A DNA stretch of 64,000 bases from Pseudomonas sp. Seg1 (lineage in GTDB: Bacteria > Pseudomonadota > Gammaproteobacteria > Pseudomonadales > Pseudomonadaceae). The first letter of the stretch is position 1; every line of letters starts with the position of its first letter. Positions 27,275-35,892 of this stretch are shown piece after piece. The DNA lies in assembly GCF_018326005.1 (NCBI RefSeq), contig NZ_AP021903.1, positions 1,242,001 to 1,306,000 on the forward strand. The letters run 5' to 3'. The notes beneath the pieces were generated by a model. That model saw only the letters and a list, made by a program, of their open reading frames with translations. It was not told the origin of the DNA and did no database searches. The position numbers and the translations under genes were made by a program.

Positions 27275-28648
27275 ATGCTGTTTTATAGAGGTTTCAAACC
27301 AGCACTGGGCTGGTTGTTAGTGTTGGGAATGCTCGCGGGTATGGGCAGCAGTGTGGCGGCGCAACTGGCGCTGCGTGACGATGTGCGGACACAACATGTT
27401 CAGCCGGTCGAACTCGATGAGCATGAGCGTCAATGGATTCGCGATAACCCTAAGGTGACGGTGGCGTCGGTGCAGTACCCGCTGTATCTGTTTCAGGATG
27501 AGCACGCGCAGTGGAGCGGTTTGAACAATGATGTGCTCAAGCAAATCAGTGCCATGACCGGTCTGCAGTTTGTGCACCATGAATCGTTTTCCACCGATCA
27601 CATGCTCGAGCGCCTCGAGAGTGGGGCAGCAGACATCAGTACCACTCTGGCGATGAGTGACGAGCGCAAGGTGTTTCTCGATTTCAGCCATGCCTTTGGC
27701 GGTGCAGGCTGGGTGTTTGTCGGGCGCGCGGGGGCGCCCTCGGTAGATTCGCTGGAACAACTGGCCAAGCGTGTAGTGGTGCTGCCAGCCCGGCACGCAC
27801 TCGAAGATCTTATCCGTCGTGATCACCCGTCGATCGAAATTCGCTCGGTGAAAACCTACGCCGAGGCGCGGGCATTGGTCGAGAGTGGCGAGGCTTACGC
27901 CACGATCGAAAACGAAATCGGTGCGCAGCTTTATCCGTTGGGGCTGCTCAAGGTCGGCGGGCTGGTGGAAGGCAAGTGGGAGGCTGATCATCTGGCGGTG
28001 CGCAAGGGCATGCCTGAGCTTTTGAGCATTCTCAACAAGGCACTGGAGGCGTTTCCCGCTGCCGAGCTACGTGCCATTCGCCTGAAATGGCTGGAGGGCA
28101 TCTCACCGCCTCCCGCGCCTTCGCTCTGGCAACGGCTGGTTGGTTGGGGCTGTTGGGCAATGGCAATGCTTGGCGTGTTCGGCCTGCTGTCGCTGGTGTG
28201 GAATCGTCGCCTGGCCGCAGTGATCAAGCTGCGCGGTGCTGCCGAGCAAAGCCTGGGCGATCAATTGGCCTTTCAGCACGCGCTGATCGATTCCATGCCT
28301 GATCCGGTATTCGTCCGGGATCTGCAAGGACGCCTGGTCATGTGCAACCGCAGTTATGAGGAGGCGCTTTCAGTACGCCAGGATCAAGTGCAGGGGCGGC
28401 TGCTGATCGAGATCGAAGCGCTGCCCGAGGCCACGGCCTTGATGCTGCATGAAGAGTTCATGGTGCAGTTGCGCACGCGTACCTCACGCTTCAGTAAACG
28501 GCAATTGCAATTCAAGAGTGGCCCGCGCGAGGTCTACCAGTGGACGGTGCCGTTCTACAGTGTCGACGGCAAGTTGCGCGGACTGCTGGGGGGCTGGACG
28601 GATATTACCCAGCGTCGGACGGAGAGTGGTTGCCGTTGTCCGCATTGA
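27275..28648 (+). CDS. Periplasmic-binding-domain plus PAS membrane protein, lacking a kinase domain
   Basis: A 457-residue protein with a signal/anchor at the N-terminus, a periplasmic solute-binding (SBP-bac-3) domain at about 45-265 (IRDNPKVTVASVQYPLYLFQ; ERLESGAADISTTLAMSDER), one membrane helix near 280-302 (GCWAMAMLGVFGLLSLVWN) and a cytoplasmic PAS domain at about 325-440. This is the front half of a BvgS/RocS-type sensor kinase, but the frame ends at DITQRRTESGCRCPH with no HisKA, HATPase or receiver module. It is probably a truncated sensor. The ATG at 27275 is preferred to the GTG at 27269 because AAGGA is seven bases upstream. The next gene encodes a RocR-like receiver. Confidence 0.75.
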   Translation: MLFYRGFKPALGWLLVLGMLAGMGSSVAAQLALRDDVRTQHVQPVELDEHERQWIRDNPKVTVASVQYPLYLFQDEHAQWSGLNNDVLKQISAMTGLQFVHHESFSTDHMLERLESGAADISTTLAMSDERKVFLDFSHAFGGAGWVFVGRAGAPSVDSLEQLAKRVVVLPARHALEDLIRRDHPSIEIRSVKTYAEARALVESGEAYATIENEIGAQLYPLGLLKVGGLVEGKWEADHLAVRKGMPELLSILNKALEAFPAAELRAIRLKWLEGISPPPAPSLWQRLVGWGCWAMAMLGVFGLLSLVWNRRLAAVIKLRGAAEQSLGDQLAFQHALIDSMPDPVFVRDLQGRLVMCNRSYEEALSVRQDQVQGRLLIEIEALPEATALMLHEEFMVQLRTRTSRFSKRQLQFKSGPREVYQWTVPFYSVDGKLRGLLGGWTDITQRRTESGCRCPH

Positions 28649-28765
28649 AGTTGGGAAATGTCCTATAGGACGCGGCTACTTTTCCGATGGGAGGCTTAAG
28701 ACGCCTGCCCTACAGTGAACGGCAACTGCGGTGAGAGTCCGCGATTGTCGTTTCAGAGGTCGCCC

Positions 28766-29173
28766 ATGCGCTCGCTTAAAGTCCTGATTCTTGAACCCAA
28801 TCCGTTTCAGTTGATGGCATTGCATCAAATGCTCAATGCCATTGGCATCTATGACGTCCTGACCGCGCCATCGCTGCCATCGGCCTTGTGTTCTCTGGGG
28901 CATCGCGGCGCGGTCGATATTGCCATTTGCGACCCGCAACTCAAGGGCGGTGACGGCCTCGCCCTGATCCGGCATCTGGCGCAGCAGCGTGAAGCGCGAG
29001 CGCTGATCATGCTGGGTGCGGTGGCCTCGAGTCTGCTGAATGATCTCGAACCGCTGCTTTGCGAACACAGACTGCGGCTGCTGGGATGCCTGCAAACGCC
29101 GGTGTCGGCGGTGCTCATGAGAGGGTTGCTGGACAGCTACCTTATCGCCCCTTCGCCGCCTGTCGAGGCCTGA
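28766..29173 (+). CDS. Stand-alone degenerate receiver domain, RocR/PvrR-like
   Basis: A 135-residue single-domain protein. Its sequence (VLILEPNPFQLMAL, VDIAICDPQLKGGDGLALIR, RLLGCLQTPVSAVL) resembles the receiver domain of RocR/PvrR, which in P. aeruginosa is followed by a c-di-GMP phosphodiesterase EAL domain. Here the protein stops after the receiver. The phospho-acceptor Asp is kept (AICD), but the usual acidic pair before it is replaced (LEPNPFQ instead of LEDEPFQ) and the conserved Lys (GKP) is Gln (LQTP). It is therefore probably not phosphorylated normally. It follows a kinase-less sensor gene. Confidence 0.72.
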   Translation: MRSLKVLILEPNPFQLMALHQMLNAIGIYDVLTAPSLPSALCSLGHRGAVDIAICDPQLKGGDGLALIRHLAQQREARALIMLGAVASSLLNDLEPLLCEHRLRLLGCLQTPVSAVLMRGLLDSYLIAPSPPVEA

Positions 29174-29340
29174 AGCGCACGGTTATTTTTCTGTCATCTT
29201 CGCGGTGCATGCTCTGAACGACCGGTAACACTCCAATGCTTGCGACCGGAATGAGGCAGAACTTTCTTCTCGGGCCGGTGGTCATTTACTGTGGACATGC
29301 CCCAGACACAATGTTTTCGGACGATTGAGTGGAGATCGAG

Positions 29341-29622
29341 ATGGAAAGTATCAGTCTATTGCTCGGTGAGGCTCTGAGCCCGTATCAGGTTTCGTTGTCT
29401 CCAAGCGGCGCCCATGGTGAATGCCTGGTGACCTTGAAGAACAGCAGCGGTGCAATTGTGGTGGAACGCGAATTCAATCAGGCGCAACTGACCGACAAAC
29501 GTCAGTTGACCGATGTTGTTGATGGCTTGCACCGAGACGTCCTGATCGCCGAAGGGCGACTGGAGCCCTGTGTGATCGCGGCGTTGCGCAATGCGGCCCT
29601 GGACAAGCGTCCGGCGCTCTGA
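29341..29622 (+). CDS. DUF3509 small protein
   Basis: A 93-residue cytoplasmic protein (MESISLLLGEALSPYQVSLS; VVEREFNQAQLTDKRQLTDV) of the Pseudomonas-restricted DUF3509 family; function unknown. The ATG at 29341 is chosen over a GTG 12 bp upstream because GGAG is eight bases before it. A candidate small RNA follows. Confidence 0.82.
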   Translation: MESISLLLGEALSPYQVSLSPSGAHGECLVTLKNSSGAIVVEREFNQAQLTDKRQLTDVVDGLHRDVLIAEGRLEPCVIAALRNAALDKRPAL

Positions 29623-29641
29623 AAATGAAATATTTTTTGTG

Positions 29642-29670
29642 GGAACCTTCCTGCATCCCTGTCAGTCAGA
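29642..29670 (+). promoter_or_regulatory. Candidate AlgU (sigma-E-type) promoter
   Basis: GGAACCTT (29642-29649), a 16-base spacer and TCAGA (29666-29670) closely match the GAACTT-N16/17-TCTGA promoter of the envelope-stress sigma factor AlgU/RpoE. It would start transcription near 29676. No protein gene follows on this strand. Confidence 0.5.
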
Positions 29671-29676
29671 CCCCAT

Positions 29677-29786
29677 AACAGCAGGATCAAGCATTGTGCT
29701 CCGGTGCTTGTCGCTTGCTGCTACGGGTCTTTATGTAGGCCACGTTTAACCCCGAGTCGTCTCCCCACTTCTCGGGGTTTCTTTTG
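29677..29786 (+). ncRNA. Candidate small RNA of about 110 nt
   Basis: Downstream of the AlgU-like promoter the sequence can fold into a nested stem (AGCAG 29680-29684 with CTGCT 29718-29722; CAAGCA 29688-29693 with TGCTTG 29705-29710). It ends in a terminator-like hairpin AACCCCGAG (29748-29756) / CTCGGGGTT (29771-29779) with a T-run to 29785. No open frame fits. The hairpin may alternatively be the shared terminator of the convergent DUF3509 and TIGR02285 genes. I cannot match it to a named sRNA. Confidence 0.42.
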
Positions 29787-29798
29787 TCTGCAATTTGT

Positions 29799-30752
29799 TC
29801 ACTGCGTGGCCTGCTGCTCGAAAAATGCCCGGACCTGCTCCAGGTAATCGGTGCGCATGTCGGGATCCAGCCAATCGGCATAGAGCTGGTTCAGTTGATC
29901 GTGGGGCAGGGTACGCAGTAACTGATTGATTTCGCTGATTGCCTGGCGGCCCTGAGCGGTGTCTGAGCAACCGATGTACCCCGACAGGTATTTACCGTTG
30001 CCACGGATTGGATAGAACAGCAAATCGTCTTCGGCTATTTGCGCCAGATGAGCCTGATAACGGATCTCCGGCCAATAGCCCAACACCACCTGTAACCGAC
30101 CCAGTCGCTGCATCGATAGAAGACTGTTGAGGGCGTCGTTGCCGTAATGGGATGTCAGTGCGTCCTGTGGGGCCTGTCGCAACAGGTTGTCGACTCGCTC
30201 ACCGTAACTGCGCTCCGCCACGACACCGACCTTCTCTTTGCCATTGGCCAAAAGCGCCGCCAGATCGATTTCCCCGTCCACCAGAAACGGTGCCAGCACC
30301 TCGCGATCTTTCTGACGCACCACCAGGCCATTACTGACAGCGCGGAAGGCCGGGATGGAAAACGCGATCCATTGCGCTCGCTCCTTGCTCCAGATCAGCG
30401 ACGGGTCGCAGGTGAAGGAAGCTTCGTGGAGCATTTGCATACCCCTGGCACGGTTGACCCGCATCAGGGTGTGTTCGTATTGCGGCATGCCGGCGATGAG
30501 CATTGGCATCAAGTGATCGATGACGCCCTGACCTTTTTTCGAGCCTTCGAAAATCGTCAAGGGCGGTAAGTCGCGCAGTAACCAGATCAACGTCGGTTTG
30601 GCCTGCGTCCAAGTGGGCAGGGCCAGCAGAAACAATAAGCCGAACAACCGCCACGTCCACCAGTGGTGGGCACGATGGGTGTTCGATGTCGGCTGGCGTT
30701 TCAGCTCAAATGGCTCCGTCTTCGCGCAGTCGGGCGATCTGCTGTTCGTCAT
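29799..30752 (-). CDS. Periplasmic substrate-binding-like protein, TIGR02285-type
   Basis: A protein of about 317 residues resembling solute-binding proteins of the type 2 periplasmic fold (PTLIWLLRDLPPLTIFEGSK; MRVNRARGMQMLHEASFTCD; FLSGYIGCSDT-like end region). The hydrophobic segment WWTWRLFGLLFLLALPTWTQA is the signal peptide, but it lies about 30 residues after the only nearby ATG (30752), and no ribosome site is convincing. The start is therefore uncertain, and a non-ATG start closer to the signal is possible. The 5' end overlaps the CoA-transferase gene by 47 bp on the same strand. Ligand unknown. Confidence 0.68.
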   Translation of the reverse strand: MTNSRSPDCAKTEPFELKRQPTSNTHRAHHWWTWRLFGLLFLLALPTWTQAKPTLIWLLRDLPPLTIFEGSKKGQGVIDHLMPMLIAGMPQYEHTLMRVNRARGMQMLHEASFTCDPSLIWSKERAQWIAFSIPAFRAVSNGLVVRQKDREVLAPFLVDGEIDLAALLANGKEKVGVVAERSYGERVDNLLRQAPQDALTSHYGNDALNSLLSMQRLGRLQVVLGYWPEIRYQAHLAQIAEDDLLFYPIRGNGKYLSGYIGCSDTAQGRQAISEINQLLRTLPHDQLNQLYADWLDPDMRTDYLEQVRAFFEQQATQ

Positions 30753-31905
30753 AGCCAAGATCGTGGAGTACCTGCGCATTGTGTTCACCGAGCTGCGGTC
30801 CGACCCATTCGGACGAGCCTGGCGTCTCAGAGAGTTTCGGCACGATGCCGGGCATCTTGAAGGGTTTGCCGTCGGGCAGCTTGGCGTGCAGGAACATTTC
30901 CCGGGCCAGGTATTGCGGATCGCTCAACATGTCCTCGGCGCTGAAGATGCGGCTGACTGGTACCTCGGCCTGATTGAGCAGGTCGAGCACGGTTTGCAGC
31001 GGCAGCGCATTGACCCAGCGATCGATCACGCCATACAGCTCGTCACGACGTAAGTCACGCCCGTCGTTACTGGCCAGTGTCGGGTCGTTGGCCAAGTCTT
31101 CACGACCGATCACCCGCATGAAGCGTTGGAAAATCGCATCACCATTGGCGCCGATCTGCACGTGCTTGCCGTCGGCGCTGGTGTGGATCGAGGAGGGCGT
31201 GATGCCGGGCATGATGTTGCCGGTGCGCTCGCGGATAAAACCGAACACATCGAACTCGGGCACCATGCTTTCCATCATTGCGAAAATCGCTTCATACAAC
31301 GCAACGTCGACCACTTGGCCCACGCCACCGTTGACCTCGCGATGACGCAGCGCCATCAATGCGCCAATCACGCCCCATAGCGCGGCAATCGAATCACCAA
31401 TGGAAATCCCGGTGCGCACCGGTGGCCGGTCTTCGAAACCGGTGATGTAGCGCAGACCGCCCATGGATTCGCCCACCGCGCCGAAGCCCGGCTGATCTTT
31501 CATCGGCCCGGTCTGACCGAAACCGGACAGGCGCACCATTACCAGTTTCGGGTTCAGCGCGTGCAGGGTTTCCCAGCTCAGGCCGAGTTTTTCCAGTACG
31601 CCGGGGCGGAAGTTCTCGATGAGGATGTCGGCTTCACTGAGCAGTTTTTTCAGGATCGCCAAACCATCGGGATGCTTGAGATTCAGCGTCAGCGACTTTT
31701 TGTTGCGTGCCTGAACGAACCACCACAACGAGGTGCCTTCGTACAATTTGCGCCACTTGCGCAGTGGGTCACCGCCGTCCGGCGATTCGATCTTGATCAC
31801 TTCAGCGCCGAACTCGCCGCAAATCCGTGAAGCAAACGGCCCGGCGATCAACGTACCCAATTCAATGACTTTCACACCGCTGAGCGGTTTGTTGGCGAAC
31901 GGCAT
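30706..31905 (-). CDS. CaiB/BaiF-type (class III) CoA-transferase
   Basis: A 399-residue class III CoA-transferase. The N-terminal LSGVKVIELGTLIAGPFASR, the block RNKKSLTLNLKHPDGLAILK and the catalytic-Asp region GISIGDSIAAL match formyl-CoA:oxalate transferase relatives. It moves CoA between acyl groups of carboxylic acids; substrate unknown. It stands alone and overlaps the following gene at its 3' end. Confidence 0.9.
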   Translation of the reverse strand: MPFANKPLSGVKVIELGTLIAGPFASRICGEFGAEVIKIESPDGGDPLRKWRKLYEGTSLWWFVQARNKKSLTLNLKHPDGLAILKKLLSEADILIENFRPGVLEKLGLSWETLHALNPKLVMVRLSGFGQTGPMKDQPGFGAVGESMGGLRYITGFEDRPPVRTGISIGDSIAALWGVIGALMALRHREVNGGVGQVVDVALYEAIFAMMESMVPEFDVFGFIRERTGNIMPGITPSSIHTSADGKHVQIGANGDAIFQRFMRVIGREDLANDPTLASNDGRDLRRDELYGVIDRWVNALPLQTVLDLLNQAEVPVSRIFSAEDMLSDPQYLAREMFLHAKLPDGKPFKMPGIVPKLSETPGSSEWVGPQLGEHNAQVLHDLGYDEQQIARLREDGAI

Positions 31906-32051
31906 ACTGAATCCTGTAGGACAAGGCTGAACGGATACAGCGTTTTAACATAGCCGGCTGTCAGGCGCCCAAAGTTGATCGCCATCAATTCGATGATTGC
32001 CTACAGCATCGGTTAGACTTGCCGACTTTCCTCGTATCAAGAAGCCCGTTC

Positions 32052-32594
32052 ATGGCCCAGCCGTCCACTACCTATAAATTCGAACTGAACCTCACCGACC
32101 TCGACCGCAGTGTCTACGAGAGCGTCAAGCAGACGATCGCCCGTCACCCTTCGGAGACCGAAGAGCGCATGACCGTGCGGCTGCTGGCCTACGCGCTCTG
32201 GTACAACGAGCAGTTGTCGTTTGGCCGTGGTCTGTCGGACGTGGATGAACCTGCGCTGTGGGAAAAGAGCCTGGATGATCGTGTTCTGCACTGGATCGAA
32301 GTTGGCCAGCCAGATGCCGATCGCCTGACCTGGTGCTCGCGTCGCACCGAACGCACCAGTCTGCTCGCCTACGGCAGCCTGCGCGTCTGGGAAACCAAAG
32401 TGATTCCGGCGATCAAGAACCTGAAAAACGTCAACATCGCCGCCGTCCCGCAGGAAGTGCTGGAGACCTTGGCCAAGGACATGCCTCGCGTTATCAAGTG
32501 GGACGTGATGATCAGCGAAGGGACGATCTTCGTCACCGACGACCGTGGTCAGCACGAAGTCCAGTTGCAATGGCTACAAGGCGAGCGCGGCTGA
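32052..32594 (+). CDS. yaeQ: YaeQ family protein
   Basis: A 180-residue protein (YKFELNLTDLDRSVYESVKQ; MTVRLLAYALWYNEQLSFGR; LTWCSRRTERTSLLAYGSLR) with the full YaeQ pattern, a PD-(D/E)XK-like fold. Homologues suppress rfaH defects in E. coli, but the biochemical role is unknown. The ATG of MAQPSTTYKF is selected by family alignment. recJ follows 55 bp downstream. Confidence 0.9.
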   Translation: MAQPSTTYKFELNLTDLDRSVYESVKQTIARHPSETEERMTVRLLAYALWYNEQLSFGRGLSDVDEPALWEKSLDDRVLHWIEVGQPDADRLTWCSRRTERTSLLAYGSLRVWETKVIPAIKNLKNVNIAAVPQEVLETLAKDMPRVIKWDVMISEGTIFVTDDRGQHEVQLQWLQGERG

Positions 32595-32649
32595 GCCCTC
32601 GCCCTCAACTGATTAATCACACGTATTAAAGAGAAGTCTCCGTCACCCC

Positions 32650-34359
32650 ATGCGTATCGAACCTCGTCAACTGCCTGCCACTCTGCCATTTCTTGGTGAT
32701 ATCCCGCCGCTGCTGACCCGCCTGTACGCGGCGCGGGGCGTGCAGTCCGAGGCGGAGCTGGATAAAAGTCTGGCGCGGTTGATTCCGTTCCAGCAGCTCA
32801 AGGGCATCGACGCAGCGGTGGACTTGTTGGTGACCGCGCTGGAACAACGCCAGCGCATCCTCATCGTCGGCGACTTCGACGCGGACGGCGCGACAGCCAG
32901 TACCGTCGGCGTGCTCGGCCTGCGACTGTTGGGCGCGGCGCATGTCGATTATCTAGTGCCGAACCGTTTTGAATATGGCTACGGCCTGACCCCGGAAATC
33001 GTCGAAGTCGCCATGACCCGTGAGCCGCAGTTGCTGATCACGGTCGACAACGGTATCTCCAGCGTCGAAGGCGTCGCCGCCGCCAAGCGTCATGGGCTCA
33101 AAGTGCTGATCACTGACCACCACTTGCCCGGCGACGAACTGCCGCTGGCCGATGCGCTGGTCAACCCGAATCAGCCGGGCTGCGAATTCCCGAGCAAGGC
33201 GCTGGCCGGGGTCGGGGTGATTTTCTATGTGTTGATGGCATTGCGTGCGCGCTTGCGCAGTCTTGGTTGGTACGAGAGCAAGCCGCAGCCGAATATCGGC
33301 GAACTGCTGGATCTGGTGGCACTGGGCAGCGTCGCCGACGTGGTGCCGTTGGACGCTAACAACCGAATCCTGGTGCATCAAGGTCTGGAGCGGATTCGTG
33401 CCGGTCGCGCACGGCCGGGGATCAAAGCGATCCTTGAAGTGGCCAAGCGAGACGCTGCACGCATTACCTCTACCGATCTCGGTTTTATCGTCGGCCCGCG
33501 CCTGAACGCCGCCGGGCGTCTGGATGACATGAGCCTGGGCATTGAATGCCTGCTCACCGCCGACGCCAATATGGCGCGGGAAATGGCCGCACAACTGGAT
33601 GGCATGAACCAGGATCGCAAATCCATCGAGCAGGGCATGCAGCGTGAAGCGCTGGCGCAGCTCAAGGACTTGCCGGTCGAATCGATGCCGTTTGGTCTGT
33701 GCCTGTTTGATCCGGAATGGCACCAGGGCGTTATCGGTATTCTCGCCTCGCGGATGAAAGAGCGTTATTTCCGCCCGACCATCGCCTTCGCTGATGCTGG
33801 CGACGGCCTGCTCAAGGGCTCGGGGCGTTCGGTGCAGGGCTTTCATATCCGCGATGCCTTGAGCGTGGTAGCGGCGCAGCATCCGGAGTTGATCAGCAAG
33901 TACGGTGGCCATGCGATGGCCGCGGGTCTGACCTTGCCGCAGGAGAATTTTCCGTTGTTTGCCGAGGCATTCGACGCTGAAGTCCGTAGGCAACTTCGCG
34001 AAGAAGATCTGACCGGGCGCTTGCTCTCGGACGGCACGCTGGCGGTTGAAGAGTTTCACCTTGAACTGGCTCGCGCCCTGCGTCACGCCGGACCTTGGGG
34101 GCAGCACTTCCCGGAGCCGCTGTTTCACGGTGTGTTCCAGTTGGTCGAGCAGCGGGTCGTGGGCGAACGGCACCTGAAAGTGGTGCTGAAAAGCGAATGC
34201 GGGTCGGTGAAGCTCGACGGTATTGCGTTCGGTATCGACCGCGAGGTCTGGCCGAATCCGACCATTCAATGGGTTGAGCTGGCTTACAAACTCGATGTGA
34301 ACGAGTTCCGGGGCAACGAAACCGTGCAACTGATGATTGCCCACATCGAACCGCGTTGA
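32650..34359 (+). CDS. recJ: Single-stranded-DNA-specific 5'-3' exonuclease RecJ
   Basis: Degrades ssDNA in RecF-pathway recombination and mismatch repair. The 569 residues contain the DHH phosphoesterase motifs (VGDFDADGATAS; LITVDNGISS; VLITDHHLPGDELP), the DHHA1 domain (GSGRSVQGFHIRDAL; KYGGHAMAAGLTL) and a C-terminal OB-type domain. Length is normal for RecJ. Confidence 0.96.
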   Translation: MRIEPRQLPATLPFLGDIPPLLTRLYAARGVQSEAELDKSLARLIPFQQLKGIDAAVDLLVTALEQRQRILIVGDFDADGATASTVGVLGLRLLGAAHVDYLVPNRFEYGYGLTPEIVEVAMTREPQLLITVDNGISSVEGVAAAKRHGLKVLITDHHLPGDELPLADALVNPNQPGCEFPSKALAGVGVIFYVLMALRARLRSLGWYESKPQPNIGELLDLVALGSVADVVPLDANNRILVHQGLERIRAGRARPGIKAILEVAKRDAARITSTDLGFIVGPRLNAAGRLDDMSLGIECLLTADANMAREMAAQLDGMNQDRKSIEQGMQREALAQLKDLPVESMPFGLCLFDPEWHQGVIGILASRMKERYFRPTIAFADAGDGLLKGSGRSVQGFHIRDALSVVAAQHPELISKYGGHAMAAGLTLPQENFPLFAEAFDAEVRRQLREEDLTGRLLSDGTLAVEEFHLELARALRHAGPWGQHFPEPLFHGVFQLVEQRVVGERHLKVVLKSECGSVKLDGIAFGIDREVWPNPTIQWVELAYKLDVNEFRGNETVQLMIAHIEPR

Positions 34360-34362
34360 CGC

Positions 34363-34430
34363 CATTCGCGAGCAGGCTCGCTCCCACAGGTACGGTGTTG
34401 TCTTTGTGGGAGCGAGCCTGCTCGCGAAAG
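34363..34430. repeat. REP doublet (inverted)
   Basis: TTCGCGAGCAGGCTCGCTCC and GGAGCGAGCCTGCTCGCGAA are perfect inverse copies around about 20 bases, just after recJ. Confidence 0.85.
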
Positions 34431-34627
34431 CACCCTTTCACACACTGAATCACTCTGAACCCTCCCTCATCCCCGGTTGTCGACTAGGCTCTAAGCACTG
34501 CTTGATTGGCCTTGTGACGTCTTGTCGATTTTTTTGCCCGCGGGGGCGGGTGCTGTACCTTTTTCTGTCACTCGTCGACTTTTCAAACAGAACCCTGGAG
34601 CCTGCCCACTGATTCGAGAGGTGCCCC

Positions 34628-35734
34628 ATGAGTCTGCTGCTTGAACCCTTTACCCTGCGCCAACTGATCTTGCCCAACCGCATCGCCGTATCACCCATGT
34701 GCCAGTATTCCAGCGTCGATGGCCTGGCCAACGACTGGCACCTGGTCCACCTCGGTAGCCGCGCGGTGGGTGGCGCCGGCTTGGTATTCACCGAAGCCAC
34801 GGCAGTCACCGCCGACGGACGGATAACCGCCGAAGACCTCGGCCTGTGGAACGACGAACAGATCGAACCGCTGCAACGCATCACCCGCTTCATCACGTCT
34901 CAGGGCGCTGTCGCCGGCATCCAGCTGGCCCACGCCGGGCGCAAGGCCAGCACCCATCGGCCGTGGATTGGCAAGCACGGCAGCGTCAAACTCGACGATG
35001 GCGGCTGGACCCCGGTCGGGCCTTCGCCGATTGCCTTTGACCCGCAACACACACAACCGAAACAGCTCGATGAGGGGCAGGTAGCCGAGGTCATTCAGGC
35101 GTTTGTCGATGCCGCCAAACGTGCGTTGACGGCGGGGTTCAGTGTGGTTGAAGTGCATGCCGCGCACGGTTATCTGCTGCATCAGTTTCTTTCGCCGCTG
35201 AGCAATCAACGTCGCGATCAGTACGGCGGTTCGTTCGAAAACCGCATTCGGCTGGTACTGCAAGTCACCGAAGCCGTCCGCGCTGTCTGGCCGGAGGAAT
35301 TGCCGCTGTTTGTCCGCGTGTCGGCCACCGACTGGGTCGAGGACGGCTGGAACCCGGACGAAACCGTTGAGCTGGCGCGACGTCTGCACACCCTGGGCGC
35401 GGATCTGATTGACGTTTCGTCCGGAGGCACCGCCGCCAACGCCGAGATTCCCGTAGGACCGGGCTACCAGACGCGTTTCGCCGAACGTGTACGCAAAGAG
35501 TCAGGCATCGCCACCGGCACTGTGGGAATGATTACCGAACCTGCGCAAGCCGAACACATCCTGCGTACCTGTCAGGCCGACATCATCTTTCTCGCCCGTG
35601 AACTGCTGCGTGATCCTTACTGGCCGCTGCATGCCGATGATGACCTCGGTGGACGCAAAGCGGTGTGGCCGGCGCAGTATCAGCGCGCGACTCATCGTGA
35701 TCAGCCGATTCATGAGTCTGATTTGCGCGATTGA
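34628..35734 (+). CDS. NADH:flavin oxidoreductase, old yellow enzyme (XenA/YqjM class)
   Basis: A 368-residue FMN-dependent ene-reductase that reduces activated C=C bonds or nitro compounds. Motifs: RIAVSPMCQYSSVDGLANDW, QLAHAGRKASTHRPW (active-site histidines), HAAHGYLLHQFLSPLSNQRR followed by DQYGGSFENRIRL. The Cys in MCQY is the redox-tuning Cys of the YqjM/XenA class. Physiological substrate unknown. Confidence 0.9.
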   Translation: MSLLLEPFTLRQLILPNRIAVSPMCQYSSVDGLANDWHLVHLGSRAVGGAGLVFTEATAVTADGRITAEDLGLWNDEQIEPLQRITRFITSQGAVAGIQLAHAGRKASTHRPWIGKHGSVKLDDGGWTPVGPSPIAFDPQHTQPKQLDEGQVAEVIQAFVDAAKRALTAGFSVVEVHAAHGYLLHQFLSPLSNQRRDQYGGSFENRIRLVLQVTEAVRAVWPEELPLFVRVSATDWVEDGWNPDETVELARRLHTLGADLIDVSSGGTAANAEIPVGPGYQTRFAERVRKESGIATGTVGMITEPAQAEHILRTCQADIIFLARELLRDPYWPLHADDDLGGRKAVWPAQYQRATHRDQPIHESDLRD

Positions 35735-35773
35735 TTGATTTTCATCTTTTGATTATGCAGTGCCTGGGGAGCC

Positions 35774-35867
35774 GCCATCGCTGGCAAGCCAGCTCCCACA
35801 GGTTTTGTGTTGAAACACGGCCAACGTGTCAACGTTGAACACTGTGGGAGCTGGCTTGCCAGCGATG
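35774..35867. repeat. REP doublet (inverted)
   Basis: CATCGCTGGCAAGCCAGCTC and GAGCTGGCTTGCCAGCGATG are perfect inverse copies separated by about 50 bases, between convergent genes. Confidence 0.85.
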
Positions 35868-35892
35868 AGGCCCGTCCAGGCACCTCAAGTCA

